A stretch of DNA of 64,000 nucleotides from Methylobacterium sp. (GCA_002928875.1 PERO01000020.1:310001-374000), one strand, 5' to 3'; counted from the stretch's first letter, positions 18,302 through 27,951 are shown. The notes: generated by a model from the sequence alone, not told the origin. Program-made: numbers and translations.

Positions 18302-19031
18302 CGCCTCCCGCCAGCATGAGCGCCTGCCCGTTCATGCCGCGCGCGGCATCCGAGCAGAGCCAGAGCGCAAGGCTCGTGATTTCCGGCGGCTCGATCAGCC
18401 GGTTCTGCGGGCTGGTCTTCGTCAACGCCGCCAGCGCCCCGGCCGCGTCCATGCCGGTCCTGGCACGAATATTTGCCACCGAACGTTCGGTCATCTCGGT
18501 GGCGACATAGCCGGGACAGATCGCGTTGACGGTGATCTCGCGCTTGGCGACCTCCAGCGCGACCGCCCTCGTCAGGCCGACCACGCCATGCTTCGCCGCG
18601 ACATAGGGCGCGACGTAGGGATGGCCGCGCAAGCCGGCGATCGAGGCGATCGCGATCAGCCGGCCCCAGCCCGGCATCTGCCTCAGCCCCTCGCGGAAGG
18701 TGAGGAAGGTGCCGGTGAGATTGACGCCCAGCATCGCCTGCCATTGCGCGAGGCTTGTCTTGGTGAAGGGCGCGCTCTCGGCCGCGCCGGCATTGGCGAT
18801 GACGATATCGCAAGGCCCGGCCTCGGCGAAGAGCCGCACGACGCTCTCCTCATCCGTGACATCCGCCTGGATGGCCCGCGCACCCGTCTTCGCGGCCACG
18901 GCTTCCAGCGCCTCCATGCGCCGGCCGGCGATCACCACCTCGGCGCCCGCTTCGGCGAAGCCGCGCGCGAGATCGGCGCCGATGCCGGAGCCGCCGCCGG
19001 TGATGAGCACATGTTTGCCGGCGAGGTTCAT
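18294..19031 (-). CDS. short-chain dehydrogenase/reductase (3-hydroxyacyl-CoA dehydrogenase-like)
   Basis: A 245 aa classical SDR with TGGGSGIG (about 11-18), NAGA (about 83), Ser in IASIAG (about 133) and the catalytic YVAAK (about 148-152). In this operon it should oxidise a hydroxyl intermediate in the beta-oxidation-like part of the pathway. ATG 19031 overlaps the monooxygenase stop (ATGA), which decides the start over a longer frame. Confidence 0.88.
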   Translation of the reverse strand: MNLAGKHVLITGGGSGIGADLARGFAEAGAEVVIAGRRMEALEAVAAKTGARAIQADVTDEESVVRLFAEAGPCDIVIANAGAAESAPFTKTSLAQWQAMLGVNLTGTFLTFREGLRQMPGWGRLIAIASIAGLRGHPYVAPYVAAKHGVVGLTRAVALEVAKREITVNAICPGYVATEMTERSVANIRARTGMDAAGALAALTKTSPQNRLIEPPEITSLALWLCSDAARGMNGQALMLAGGDG

Positions 19032-21313
19032 ACGCGGATCGCCTCCTGCGCCTGTTCGCGCAATCGCCGGGCCTGATCGCGCCCCGCGAGATAGGGCAAG
19101 GGCCATTCGGTCTGGCGGTCCCCGAGCTGAATGGCCGCATGCAGGGTCCAGTACGGGTCCGCGAGATGCGGCCGCGCGAGGCAGACCAGATCGGCGCGCC
19201 CTGCCATCAGGATGGAATTCACCTGATCGGCCTCGGTGATGTTGCCGACCGCCATGGTGGCGATGCCCGCCTCGTTGCGGATGCGATCGGAGAACGGCGT
19301 CTGGAACATGCGGCCATAGACCGGCTTCTGCTCCGGCACGGTCTGCCCGGCGGAGACATCAATGATATCCGCTCCTGCCGCCCGGAAGGCTTTCGCGATG
19401 TGCACGGCCTCGGCCGGCGTCACCCCCTCCTCGCCCACCCAGTCATGCGCGGAGATGCGCACCGACATCGGCTTTTCCGCCGGCCAGGCCGCGCGCATGG
19501 CGTGGAACACTTCCAGCGGATAGCGCAGGCGGTTCTCGAGGCTGCCGCCATATTCGTCGGTGCGGATATTCGTCTTCGGCGACAGGAAGGACGCGATGAG
19601 ATAGCCATGCGCGGCGTGGAGCTCGACCATGTCGAAGCCCGCGCGATTGGCGCGCATCGTGGCCGCCACGAATTCCGCCGTCACGCGATCCATGTCGGCG
19701 CGATCCATCGCTTTCGGCAGGGCGTTCCTGGCGGTCCAGGGGATGGCGGAAGCGGCCATCAGCGGCCAGTTTCCGGAGGGCAGGGGATGATCCGCCTGCT
19801 CCCAGCCGACCTGCGTCGAGCCCTTGCGGCCGGAATGGCCGATCTGGCAGGCGATCTTCGCTTGCGTCTCGGCATGCACGAAATCGACGAGGCGCTTCCA
19901 TGCCGCCTCATGCTCAGGCGCATAGAGGCCGGGGCAGCCGGGCGTGATCCGCCCCTCGGGCGAAACGCAGGTCATTTCGGTGAAGATCAGCCCGGCGCCA
20001 CCCTTCGCGCGCTCGGCGTAGTGCACGAAATGCCAGTCGGTGGGGCAGCCCTCCACGGCCTTGTACTGCGCCATGGGCGAGACCACGATGCGGTTCTTGA
20101 GGTGCATGTTCTTCAGGCGAAACGGCGCGAAGATCGGCTTGCGACCGGGTTCGCCCCCGGCCTCGCGCTGGAACCAGTCCTCGGCTTCGCGGAGCCATTC
20201 GGGATCGCGCAGGCGCAGGTTCTCGTGGCTGATGCGCTGGGAGCGCGTCAGCAGCGAATAGGCGAATTGCAAGGGCGGCATGTCGAGATAGCGCTCGACC
20301 TCCTCGAACCATTCGAGGCTGTTGCGCGCGGCCGATTGCAGGCGCAACACTTCGAGCCGCCTTTCCGCCTGATAGCGCTCGAAGGCGGCGGTCATGTCCG
20401 GCTCGGTATGGAGATATTCGGCGAGTGCGATGGCGCTGTCGAAGGCGAGCCGCGAGCCCGAGCCGATGGAGAAATGCCCCGTCGCGGCGGCATCGCCCAT
20501 CAGCACGACATTCTCGTGGTACCAGCGCTCGCAGATGACGCGCGGGAAGTTCATCCAGACCGCCGAACCCCGGAGATGCGCGGCGTTCGACATCAGGTCG
20601 CGCCCACCGAGATGCTTCTCGAAGATCTTCCGGCAGGTTTCGACCGTCTCCTCCTTCGACATCGTGGCGAAGCCGGTAGCGTCCCAGGTTTCCTGGCTGC
20701 ATTCGACGATGAAGGTCGCGGTTTCGGCATCGAACTGGTAGACATGCGCCCACACCCAACCATGGGGCGTCTTCTCGAAGATGAAGGTGAAGGCGTCGTC
20801 GAATTTCTGGTGCGTGCCGAGCCAGACGAACTTGCACAGGCGCATGTCGATATCCGGCTTGAAGATTTCGGCATATTCCTTGCGCACCACCGAATTGATG
20901 CCGTCGCAGCCGATGACGAGATCATATTCGCGGCGATATTCCTCGGCCGTGCGGAACTCCGTTTCGAAGCGCATCTCGACGCCCAGTTCGCGCGCCCGCT
21001 CCTGCAGCAGGATCAGCATACGCTTGCGGCCGATGCCGGCGAAGCCATGCCCGCCCGACACCGTGCGATGCCCGTCATGCACCACGGCGATGTCGTCCCA
21101 ATAGGCGAAATTGTTGCGGATGGCCTCGGTGCTTTTCGGGTCGTTCTTCTGCATCCGCGACAGCGCGTCGTCGGACAGCACCACACCCCAGCCGAAGGTG
21201 TCGCTCGCACGGTTGCGCTCGAGCACGGTGACCTCGTGCGAGGCATCGCGGAGCTTCATCGAGATCGCGAAATAGAGGCCGGCGGGTCCGCCACCGAGGC
21301 AGAGAATGCGCAT
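19028..21313 (-). CDS. 2-aminobenzoyl-CoA monooxygenase/reductase (FAD hydroxylase-OYE fusion)
   Basis: A 761 aa two-domain flavoenzyme. Residues 1-~385 are a PHBH-type FAD monooxygenase ([13 protein letters not shown] at the start; [14 protein letters not shown] near 280). From ~390 to the end it is an old-yellow-enzyme-like FMN reductase ([29 protein letters not shown]; a [11 protein letters not shown] phosphate site). This fusion is characteristic of the anthraniloyl-CoA monooxygenase/reductase, also annotated salicylyl-CoA 5-hydroxylase, which hydroxylates and then dearomatises the ring in one polypeptide. ATG 21313 has GGGAG 6 nt upstream and is preferred to the ATG 6 nt earlier. It is the first gene of the operon. 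Confidence 0.88.
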   Translation of the reverse strand: MRILCLGGGPAGLYFAISMKLRDASHEVTVLERNRASDTFGWGVVLSDDALSRMQKNDPKSTEAIRNNFAYWDDIAVVHDGHRTVSGGHGFAGIGRKRMLILLQERARELGVEMRFETEFRTAEEYRREYDLVIGCDGINSVVRKEYAEIFKPDIDMRLCKFVWLGTHQKFDDAFTFIFEKTPHGWVWAHVYQFDAETATFIVECSQETWDATGFATMSKEETVETCRKIFEKHLGGRDLMSNAAHLRGSAVWMNFPRVICERWYHENVVLMGDAAATGHFSIGSGSRLAFDSAIALAEYLHTEPDMTAAFERYQAERRLEVLRLQSAARNSLEWFEEVERYLDMPPLQFAYSLLTRSQRISHENLRLRDPEWLREAEDWFQREAGGEPGRKPIFAPFRLKNMHLKNRIVVSPMAQYKAVEGCPTDWHFVHYAERAKGGAGLIFTEMTCVSPEGRITPGCPGLYAPEHEAAWKRLVDFVHAETQAKIACQIGHSGRKGSTQVGWEQADHPLPSGNWPLMAASAIPWTARNALPKAMDRADMDRVTAEFVAATMRANRAGFDMVELHAAHGYLIASFLSPKTNIRTDEYGGSLENRLRYPLEVFHAMRAAWPAEKPMSVRISAHDWVGEEGVTPAEAVHIAKAFRAAGADIIDVSAGQTVPEQKPVYGRMFQTPFSDRIRNEAGIATMAVGNITEADQVNSILMAGRADLVCLARPHLADPYWTLHAAIQLGDRQTEWPLPYLAGRDQARRLREQAQEAIRV

Positions 21314-21360
21314 GTCCATCTCCCGAGACGAGGCGCATCGGATCACGGATTTCCCCTCCT

Positions 21361-21386
21361 TTCAAGTTTGAAATTTTGAACTTGAA
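21361..21386. promoter_or_regulatory. palindromic operator, probable MarR-binding site
   Basis: A perfect inverted repeat TTCAAGTT (21361-21368) / AACTTGAA (21379-21386) with a 10 nt A+T-rich spacer. It lies in the 141 bp interval between the divergent monooxygenase and formamidase-like genes, where one MarR dimer site could control both directions. Confidence 0.75.
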
Positions 21387-21454
21387 GATTTGTCGCGGGA
21401 GGGCTTGCCGCGCCGCGCGCCATCGCGGAGCATGAGCCTTTGGGAGGCCACGGA

Positions 21455-22282
21455 ATGATCGACTGGACCGATGCCTACAACAATATGGGCCATATCCCCG
21501 GCGGGCCGGATTATCCGCCGCGCTGGATGGCCACGGCCACCGCCTATCGCGAGGCGATGCTGGCGTCGGGCCGCGCCGAACTGGACCTTCCCTATGGCGA
21601 TGGGCCGCGCAACCGCTTCGATCTTTTTCGCCCGGTGGACCAGCCGAAAGGCCTGCTCGTCTTCGTGCATGGCGGCTGGTGGATCGCCTTCGACAAATCG
21701 GTCTGGTCGCATCTCGCGGAAGGCGCGGTCGAGGCGGGATGGGCCGTGGCGATGCCCTCCTACACGCTGGCGCCCGAGGCGCGCATCGGCGAGATCACCC
21801 GCGAGATCGGGCACGCTATCGCGGCGGCCGCGCAGCGGGTGGTGGGTCCGATCCTGCTCGCGGGGCATTCCGCCGGCGGGCATCTCGTGACGCGCATGAT
21901 CTGCCGGAATACGCCGCTTTCCTCGGCGATCCTCTCGCGGCTCATCCAAGTGACATCCATCAGCGGGCTGCACGATCTCCGCCCGCTGATGAAGATCGCC
22001 GCGAATGAAAAATTGCGGATCGACATGGCCGAGGCGCAGGCCGAGAGCCCTGTTCTGCTCGGACCTTTCGCCGGCGTAAGGGTCGCCTGCGTGGTGGGGG
22101 CCGACGAAAGGCCGGAATTCCTGCGCCAGAACGATTTGCTGGCGAATATCTGGTTCGGGCTCGAGGCGCGAACTTCGGCGCTGCATATTCCCGGCCGCCA
22201 CCATTTCGATGTGGTGGATGGCTTGCGCGAGCGCGATTCCGTGCTCACGCGGCTGGTGCTCGGCGCGGCCGATCAGCTCTGA
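21455..22282 (+). CDS. alpha/beta hydrolase, kynurenine formamidase (arylformamidase)-like
   Basis: A 275 aa alpha/beta hydrolase with the HGGWW oxyanion motif (about residues 72-76), nucleophile elbow GHSAGGH (about 137-143) and a C-terminal catalytic His in RHHFDVVD. This set is typical of bacterial arylformamidases that convert N-formylkynurenine to kynurenine. Divergence from the anthranilate operon and the shared operator support a tryptophan-kynurenine-anthranilate link. No kynureninase or tryptophan dioxygenase gene is present, so other ester or amide substrates remain possible. ATG 21455 has GGGAGG 7 nt upstream. It overlaps the convergent DUF1989 gene by 10 nt. Confidence 0.75.
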   Translation: MIDWTDAYNNMGHIPGGPDYPPRWMATATAYREAMLASGRAELDLPYGDGPRNRFDLFRPVDQPKGLLVFVHGGWWIAFDKSVWSHLAEGAVEAGWAVAMPSYTLAPEARIGEITREIGHAIAAAAQRVVGPILLAGHSAGGHLVTRMICRNTPLSSAILSRLIQVTSISGLHDLRPLMKIAANEKLRIDMAEAQAESPVLLGPFAGVRVACVVGADERPEFLRQNDLLANIWFGLEARTSALHIPGRHHFDVVDGLRERDSVLTRLVLGAADQL

Positions 22283-23145
22283 GGCAGTCCGTGCGTGCGG
22301 GAATAGGCCGGACGCTCCGGCTGTTTCCAGGCCGCGATCACCGCATCCGAGGGCCGGAACACCTCGATCTTCAACGGATGACAGGCCGCGACATCGCTCG
22401 AATGCGTTGCGCCGCAATCCCCGCCGGGGCAGGCGGACAGCGCGCCGAGCAGGTCGATTTCGGCAAAGAACTCGATGTAATCGCCGGGGCGCACCGGGCT
22501 GGCCTTCATGAAATATTGCTGCGTGTCGCGGGTGAAACCCGTGCACATGAAGACATTGAGCACGTCATGCACATGCATCTCGGCCTCGCGCACGGGGAGC
22601 CCCGTTGCCTTCGCCAGCGCGCGCGACAGGTTGGAATGGCAGCAATGGTGGTATTCCCCGCCGCTCAGAAGGCGATGCGTGTATGGGTCGCAGCGTGTGC
22701 CGATGACGTCGTGGATGCCGCCCCCATCGGCGTCGAAGCCATACCAGTCCAGCGTATCGCGCGTGATGGTCGCCATGGGACGCAGGTTCGGCAGGCTGCT
22801 CCAGAGCCGCATGCCGGTGCTCACATGCGTGCCGTGCAGCGCGCGCGTCTTGCCGGAGAAGAAGCGCTCGGAAAGGTCGTTCGCGTTCCAGAGGTTGAAA
22901 TCGCCGACCTGCGGCCCTTCCACGCTGGTGATGCGGAAGAAATGCGCCGCCGGCGCGCGGAAACTCCCGCCCTCGCGCGGGGGAACGATCACCTCATCCA
23001 CCTTGGTGAGGGTCTCGCGCGCGCGCTCCAGCCAGGCCATGTCGGGCTGGGGCAGCGTATCCACCGGATAGCAGACGACAACCGGTTGCGCACGGCGCTG
23101 CGCGGCATCGGCGGGGGCGGGAAAAACCGGGGAACGACGCATCAT
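22273..23145 (-). CDS. DUF1989 (urea carboxylase-associated family) protein
   Basis: A 290 aa DUF1989 protein. Cys and His residues occur in the conserved pattern of this putative metal-binding family: HDVIGTRCDPY, GGEYHHCCHSN, HVHDVLNVFMCTG and CPGGDCGA. The family is usually found with urea carboxylase or aminomethyltransferase genes and its chemistry is not established. Here its ATG overlaps the matB stop (ATGA), so it is translated with malonyl-CoA synthetase. That unusual partner suggests a role linked to malonate or a malonate-yielding compound. Confidence 0.8.
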   Translation of the reverse strand: MMRRSPVFPAPADAAQRRAQPVVVCYPVDTLPQPDMAWLERARETLTKVDEVIVPPREGGSFRAPAAHFFRITSVEGPQVGDFNLWNANDLSERFFSGKTRALHGTHVSTGMRLWSSLPNLRPMATITRDTLDWYGFDADGGGIHDVIGTRCDPYTHRLLSGGEYHHCCHSNLSRALAKATGLPVREAEMHVHDVLNVFMCTGFTRDTQQYFMKASPVRPGDYIEFFAEIDLLGALSACPGGDCGATHSSDVAACHPLKIEVFRPSDAVIAAWKQPERPAYSRTHGLPQS

Positions 23146-24674
23146 CCTGCCTTGTAAAGATCGCGATAGGTGTCACGGAGCACGTTCTTCTGCACCTTGC
23201 CCATGGTGTTGCGGGGAAGCTCATCGATGACAAGCACGCGTTTCGGCTGCTTGAACTTGGCAAGCCGCCCCTCCAGGGCGGCGAGGATGGATTTCTCGCT
23301 GATCGCCGCGCCCTTCACCGGCACCACGACGGCGGTGACACCCTCGCCGAAATCCTTGTGCGGCAGGCCGATTACGGCGCTTTCGTTCACGCCCGGCATG
23401 GCGTCGATCTCGCCCTCGATTTCCTTGGGGTAGACATTGTAGCCGCCGGTGATGATGAGATCCTTGCCCCGGCCGAGAATATGGACGTAGCCGCGCGCAT
23501 CGATCTTGCCGAGATCGCCCGTGATGAAGAAGCCGTCCTGCCGGAACTCGGCGGCGGTCTTTTCCGGGTTGCGCCAATAGCCCTTGAAGACATTCGGGCC
23601 CTTGACCTCGATCACGCCGATCTCCTCGGCCGGCAGCGGGGTGCCGGTTTCGGGATCGCTGACGCGTAGCGCGACACCGGGCAGCGGAAACCCCACCGTG
23701 CCGGCAATGCGGTCGCCCTCGTAGGGGTTGGACGTGTTCATGTTGGTTTCGGTCATGCCGTAGCGTTCGAGAATGGCATGGCCGGTCTTCGCCTCGAAGG
23801 CGCGGTGGGTTTCCGCGAGGAGCGGCGCGGAGCCCGAAACGAAGAGCCGCATCTTCAGTGTCGCGTCCTGCGTGAGGCCGGGGTGATCGACAAGCCGCAC
23901 ATAGAAGGTCGGCACGCCCATCATGGTCGTGGCCTTCTGCATCAGCGCCAGCGCCTGCGCCGGATCGAATTTCGGCAGGAAATGCATGGAAGCGCCGGAG
24001 AACAGGATGACGTTCGTGGCGACGAACAGCCCATGCGTGTGGAAGATGGGCAAGGCGTGGATCAGCACGTCCTGCTGTGTGAAGCGCCAGGTCTCGACCA
24101 GCGCCCGCGCATTCGAGGCGAGGTTCTCGTGGCTGAGCATCGCCCCCTTGGAGCGCCCCGTCGTGCCCGAGGTGTAGAGGATCGCCGCGAGATCATCGGC
24201 GCTGCATTCGACATCCGCGAAGCGCGTCTCCTGCCCGAGCGCCAGTTCCGACAGCGAGCCGGCTGGATGTCCCTTCGATTCCCGCACGCCGAGGGTTTCG
24301 AGCCGCGCCCCGGCCTGCATCGCGGCGGGCTTCAGCGCCTCTTCCCGCGACGGATCGCAGACGAACAGGGCCGGCTCGGCATCGCCCAGGAAATATTCGA
24401 TTTCCGCTGGCGTATAAGCCGTGTTGAGCGGCAGGAAGATCGCGCCGGCCCGCACGCAGGCGAGATAGAGCATCAGCGCCTCGATGCTCTTCTCGACCTG
24501 CACCGCGACGCGGTCGCCCTTCGTCACGCCGAGCGCCACGAGGGCATGGGCGAACTGCGCCGAGACGGCCAGCACATCGGCGTAACGGTAGGTCCGTCCA
24601 TCCGGCAGATGCGCAAAAGGCGAATCCTCGGCCGGCATCCGCCGGGCGATCTGATCGAAGAGATGGTTCGGCAT
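23142..24674 (-). CDS. matB: malonyl-CoA synthetase MatB
   Basis: A 510 aa ANL-family ligase making malonyl-CoA from malonate, ATP and CoA. It has the A3 motif YTSGTTGRSKGAMLSH (about 166-181), the ERYGMTETNMNTSNPYEG substrate region typical of MatB (about 298-315), the GRGKDLIITGGYNVYP hinge (about 407) and the C-terminal Lys in NTMGKVQK. It lies 18 bp behind malonyl-CoA decarboxylase and overlaps DUF1989, giving a malonate to acetyl-CoA operon. Confidence 0.92.
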   Translation of the reverse strand: MPNHLFDQIARRMPAEDSPFAHLPDGRTYRYADVLAVSAQFAHALVALGVTKGDRVAVQVEKSIEALMLYLACVRAGAIFLPLNTAYTPAEIEYFLGDAEPALFVCDPSREEALKPAAMQAGARLETLGVRESKGHPAGSLSELALGQETRFADVECSADDLAAILYTSGTTGRSKGAMLSHENLASNARALVETWRFTQQDVLIHALPIFHTHGLFVATNVILFSGASMHFLPKFDPAQALALMQKATTMMGVPTFYVRLVDHPGLTQDATLKMRLFVSGSAPLLAETHRAFEAKTGHAILERYGMTETNMNTSNPYEGDRIAGTVGFPLPGVALRVSDPETGTPLPAEEIGVIEVKGPNVFKGYWRNPEKTAAEFRQDGFFITGDLGKIDARGYVHILGRGKDLIITGGYNVYPKEIEGEIDAMPGVNESAVIGLPHKDFGEGVTAVVVPVKGAAISEKSILAALEGRLAKFKQPKRVLVIDELPRNTMGKVQKNVLRDTYRDLYKAG

Positions 24675-24692
24675 TCTCGAATTCCGGTTCTG

Positions 24693-26066
24693 TCAGGAGG
24701 CGTGCTTGCGGCGGGTCGCGGGCGGTGCTGCGCGTGCCGCCTCCTGCACCGCAGGGCTGGCGGTCACAAGACCACGAATGGCGAATTTCTCGTGGTTTTC
24801 CTCGATGGAAGGCAGATCATAGAGATAATTGACCATCGCGGCATAGGATTCCCGCCAGCCCTTCTCGGAGAAATCGGCCAGCGGGTTCACGCGTTCGAGC
24901 CGCGCGCCATTGCCGAGATGGAACCGGGCCACCGGATCGACCACCCGGCCCTGCGGCGTGCGCGCTTCCACGAGATAGCGCGCGAGCAGCCGCTCCGTCA
25001 CCGCGCGGAACGGCGCGAGATCGGGCGCGTCGAGCCGTTCGTCCTCGGCATCGTCGAGCACGGCACGATCCTCCGGCGCGAGGAAGGGCGATGCCGGATC
25101 GGCGTGCTGACGGTCGACCCAGGCGCGAAAACCCGGCACGGGCGAGAGCGTGACGAATGTCGAGAGCGCGGGAAGATCGCGTCGCAATTCCTCCACGACC
25201 TGCTTGATGAGGAAGGACCCGAATGAGATCGCGGAGAGGCCCTTCTGGCAGTTGGAGATCGAATAGAACACCGCATGCGTCGCCTGTTCCGGAGGCAGCG
25301 GCGCGCGGTTCTCGGCGAGAATGGGCTCGATCGCCGAGGGCATCTCGCGCGTCAGGGCCACCTCGATGAAGATCAGCGGCTCATCGGCCAGCGACGGGTG
25401 GAAGAAGGCGTAGCAGCGGCGATCCGGCGGGTCGATGCGCCGGCGCAGGTCATCCCACGAGCGGATCTCGTGCACGGCCTCGTAGCGGATGATCTTCTCG
25501 AGGATATGCGCGGGCGATGTCCATTCGATGCGGCGAACCATCAGGAAACCCCGGTTGAACCACGAGGCGAAGAGATGCATGAAATCGCGGTCCAAGGCGG
25601 CCAAAGCCGGATGTCCGGCCATGGCCTCCAGCAGATCCTCGCGCATGCGGACAAGCCCGAGCGTGTTGCCCGGCGCGAGGTTCAACCGGCGCAGCACATC
25701 CTGCCGCGGCGGCTCGGCCGCCTGTCCAAGCCGGTAGAGATGAAGCTCGCTCGGTTCGCGCTCGTAATCCGCATAGGCTGCGCGGACGCGCCCGGTATCG
25801 GCCGTGAAACTCTCCGACAAGGCCGTGAGGAAGGCCACTTTCTCGCCCTTGGGCGCCGCGGCATACCGCGTCATGATCTCGCGGGCGATCGCGACGCCGG
25901 ATGCCTCGCCGCGCGTCGAGAGCAGCAGGCGGACGAGCTCCATAAGCGGTGCCTGGTGCAGCAGCGGCGGCGAGGTGGAGCGGAAGGCCCAGTCGAACAG
26001 ACCGCGGCCCTGATCCGCGACCTGGCCCAGAAGATGACGGAGGAAGCCGCTCGATCGGTCCGACAT
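24693..26066 (-). CDS. matA: malonyl-CoA decarboxylase
   Basis: A 457 aa malonyl-CoA decarboxylase releasing CO2 and acetyl-CoA. The C-terminal catalytic domain shows FYSISNCQKGLSAISFGS (about residues 264-281), with the catalytic Ser region, LSPVPGFRAW and VARFHLGNGARLERVN with the catalytic His (about 396). The helical N-terminal domain precedes it. ATG 26066 is used; a longer frame upstream would run through the matR operator. It is the first gene of the leftward malonate operon. Confidence 0.9.
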   Translation of the reverse strand: MSDRSSGFLRHLLGQVADQGRGLFDWAFRSTSPPLLHQAPLMELVRLLLSTRGEASGVAIAREIMTRYAAAPKGEKVAFLTALSESFTADTGRVRAAYADYEREPSELHLYRLGQAAEPPRQDVLRRLNLAPGNTLGLVRMREDLLEAMAGHPALAALDRDFMHLFASWFNRGFLMVRRIEWTSPAHILEKIIRYEAVHEIRSWDDLRRRIDPPDRRCYAFFHPSLADEPLIFIEVALTREMPSAIEPILAENRAPLPPEQATHAVFYSISNCQKGLSAISFGSFLIKQVVEELRRDLPALSTFVTLSPVPGFRAWVDRQHADPASPFLAPEDRAVLDDAEDERLDAPDLAPFRAVTERLLARYLVEARTPQGRVVDPVARFHLGNGARLERVNPLADFSEKGWRESYAAMVNYLYDLPSIEENHEKFAIRGLVTASPAVQEAARAAPPATRRKHAS

Positions 26067-26102
26067 CGACGCATCTTCCCCACTTGCATGCCAGTTCGCA
26101 AA

Positions 26103-26116
26103 TCTTGTATACAAGA
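26103..26116. promoter_or_regulatory. MatR operator between matR and the malonate operon
   Basis: A perfect 14 bp palindrome TCTTGTATACAAGA in the 56 bp interval between divergent matR and the decarboxylase gene. As I recall it, the rhizobial MatR operator is an imperfect palindrome of the same TCTTGTA/TACA type. Confidence 0.85.
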
Positions 26117-26122
26117 GTCGTG

Positions 26123-26806
26123 ATGACGATGGCAAGACCCTCCAGCATTGCGAGAAGCGCCAACGCGGCGACCCACGTTCGGGAAGATCTCGAAAACGCC
26201 ATCGCGTGTGGCGCGCTCGTTCCGGGCTCCCGGCTGGACGAAACCAGCCTCGCGAAGCGCTTCGGCGTGTCGCGGACACCGGTGCGCGAGGCCTTGCAGC
26301 AATTGGCCGCCGCCGGTCTCGTCGAGATGCGACCGCGGCGCGGCGCGGTCGTCGCCATGGCGACCCCGCAGCGGCTCTACGAGATGTTCGAGGTGATGGC
26401 CGAGATCGAGGCGATGTGCGTGCGGCTCGCAGCAAGGCGCATCACGCCCGAGGGCCTGGCCCGTCTGCAGGACGCGCAGGCCGAATGCGCCGCCCGTCGC
26501 GACGATCCCGACGCCTATTACAACGCGAACGAGCAATTCCATCAGGCGATTTACGCCCTCTCGGGCAACGCCTTTCTCGCCGGGGAAGCCCACGCGCTGC
26601 AGAAGCGGCTGCGGCCCTACCGGCGCCTGCAACTGCGTGTGCGTTTCCGCGTTTCGACCTCGTTTTCAGAGCATGAAGCGATCCTCGCCGCGATGACGAC
26701 GGGCGAGGGCGAACGCGCTGCCATGGCGATGCGCGACCATGTGCGCGTGCAGGGCGAGCGCTTTTCCGATCTCATCGCGAGCCTTGAAAGCCTCAACGCC
26801 GCCTGA
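26123..26806 (+). CDS. matR: GntR/FCD-family regulator MatR
   Basis: A 227 aa FadR-subfamily GntR protein. The winged helix (about residues 18-85) includes GSRLDETSLAKRFGVSRTPV, and the FCD ligand domain follows with metal-site His residues in NEQFHQAIY and SEHEAIL. Position, orientation and the MatR-type palindrome directly upstream support regulation of malonate catabolism and of itself. ATG 26123 lies just after the palindrome; GTG 26120 and ATG 26129 are alternatives. Confidence 0.85.
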   Translation: MTMARPSSIARSANAATHVREDLENAIACGALVPGSRLDETSLAKRFGVSRTPVREALQQLAAAGLVEMRPRRGAVVAMATPQRLYEMFEVMAEIEAMCVRLAARRITPEGLARLQDAQAECAARRDDPDAYYNANEQFHQAIYALSGNAFLAGEAHALQKRLRPYRRLQLRVRFRVSTSFSEHEAILAAMTTGEGERAAMAMRDHVRVQGERFSDLIASLESLNAA

Positions 26807-26909
26807 GCATGATGATCAGGGCCGCGAGGCCATGAAACAGGAGGCGGAAAAATCCGTCTTCGAACAACAACAGAACCGGCTCAGAAACCGCCGGACAAGG
26901 GAGGATACG

Positions 26910-27917
26910 ATGCCTGTTTCATCCGGGACGACAACCCGCCGCTCCGCCTTCGCCTGTCTGGCGCTGGGTCTTGCGGCCGCGCTTGCACCGCAGGCGGCCA
27001 CGGCGCAGGGCTGGCCTTCGGCGCGTCCCATCACCATGCTCAACCCCTTCCCGGCCGGCGGCGGCACGGATGCCTTCGCCCGCCCGCTCGCGGCGGTGCT
27101 CGACAAGCAGTTGAACCAGCGCGTCATCATCGACAATCGCGGCGGTGCGGGCGGCACGCTGGGCGCGGGGCAGGCCGCGAAGATGACGCCGGATGGCTAC
27201 ACCTTCTTCGTGGGTGCGGCGCACCACACCATCGCCCCGGCGATCTATCCCAAGCTCGAATATGATCTCGAGCGGGATTTCGTGCCGATCGCCGTCATCG
27301 CCATGCCGCCGCAGGTCGTCTCGCTCTCGCCGAAAGCCTTGCCGAACGTGAAATCGCTGAAGGATTTCATCGCCTACGCGAAGGCAAATCCCGGCAAGGT
27401 GAATTTCGGCTCCTCCGGCAATGGCTCGACGCATCATATCGCCGGAGAACTATTCAAGATGCTCGCGGGCGTCGACCTCGTCCATGTACCCTATCGCGGA
27501 GCCGGTCCGGCGATGCAGGACCTCGTGAGCGGCAAGATCGACGTGATGTTCGACGGCCTCGGCTCGTCCGCCCCGCAGATCCAGGGCGGGAACCTGCTGG
27601 CGCTGGCGGTCGCTTCGGAATCGCGCAACGCAGCAGTTCCGAATGTTCCGACCGCCGAGGAAGCCGGACTCAAGGGCTATGTCGTCTCGACCTGGTATGG
27701 CGTCTGGGCCATCAAGGGCACCCCGCCGGATATCATCGAGAAGATGACCGTCGAGATCCGCAAGGCGCTCGCCACCGACGAGATCAAGACGATCTGGACC
27801 AATAACGGCTCGGCCGTGCCCAGCATCTATCGCGACGATTTCGCGAAATTCATCACCTCCGAAATCCAGAAATGGGGCAAGGTCGCCCGCGAAGCGAAAG
27901 TGACCGTCAGCAATTGA
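26910..27917 (+). CDS. tripartite tricarboxylate transporter (Bug/TctC) solute-binding protein
   Basis: A 335 aa periplasmic binding protein. A signal peptide (basic start, hydrophobic 13-28, cleavage near ATAQG) is followed by the Bug-family core ITMLNPFPAGGGTDAFARPLA, VIIDNRGGAGGT and GYTFFVG. Such proteins feed TctA/TctB permeases, but neither is present here. It lies about 100 bp after matR on the same strand, so malonate or another carboxylate is a reasonable ligand guess. ATG 26910 has GGGAGGA 5 nt upstream. Confidence 0.88.
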   Translation: MPVSSGTTTRRSAFACLALGLAAALAPQAATAQGWPSARPITMLNPFPAGGGTDAFARPLAAVLDKQLNQRVIIDNRGGAGGTLGAGQAAKMTPDGYTFFVGAAHHTIAPAIYPKLEYDLERDFVPIAVIAMPPQVVSLSPKALPNVKSLKDFIAYAKANPGKVNFGSSGNGSTHHIAGELFKMLAGVDLVHVPYRGAGPAMQDLVSGKIDVMFDGLGSSAPQIQGGNLLALAVASESRNAAVPNVPTAEEAGLKGYVVSTWYGVWAIKGTPPDIIEKMTVEIRKALATDEIKTIWTNNGSAVPSIYRDDFAKFITSEIQKWGKVAREAKVTVSN

Positions 27918-27951
27918 CCGGAACCGGCGCGGGTTCGCTGCGGCGGACCGC

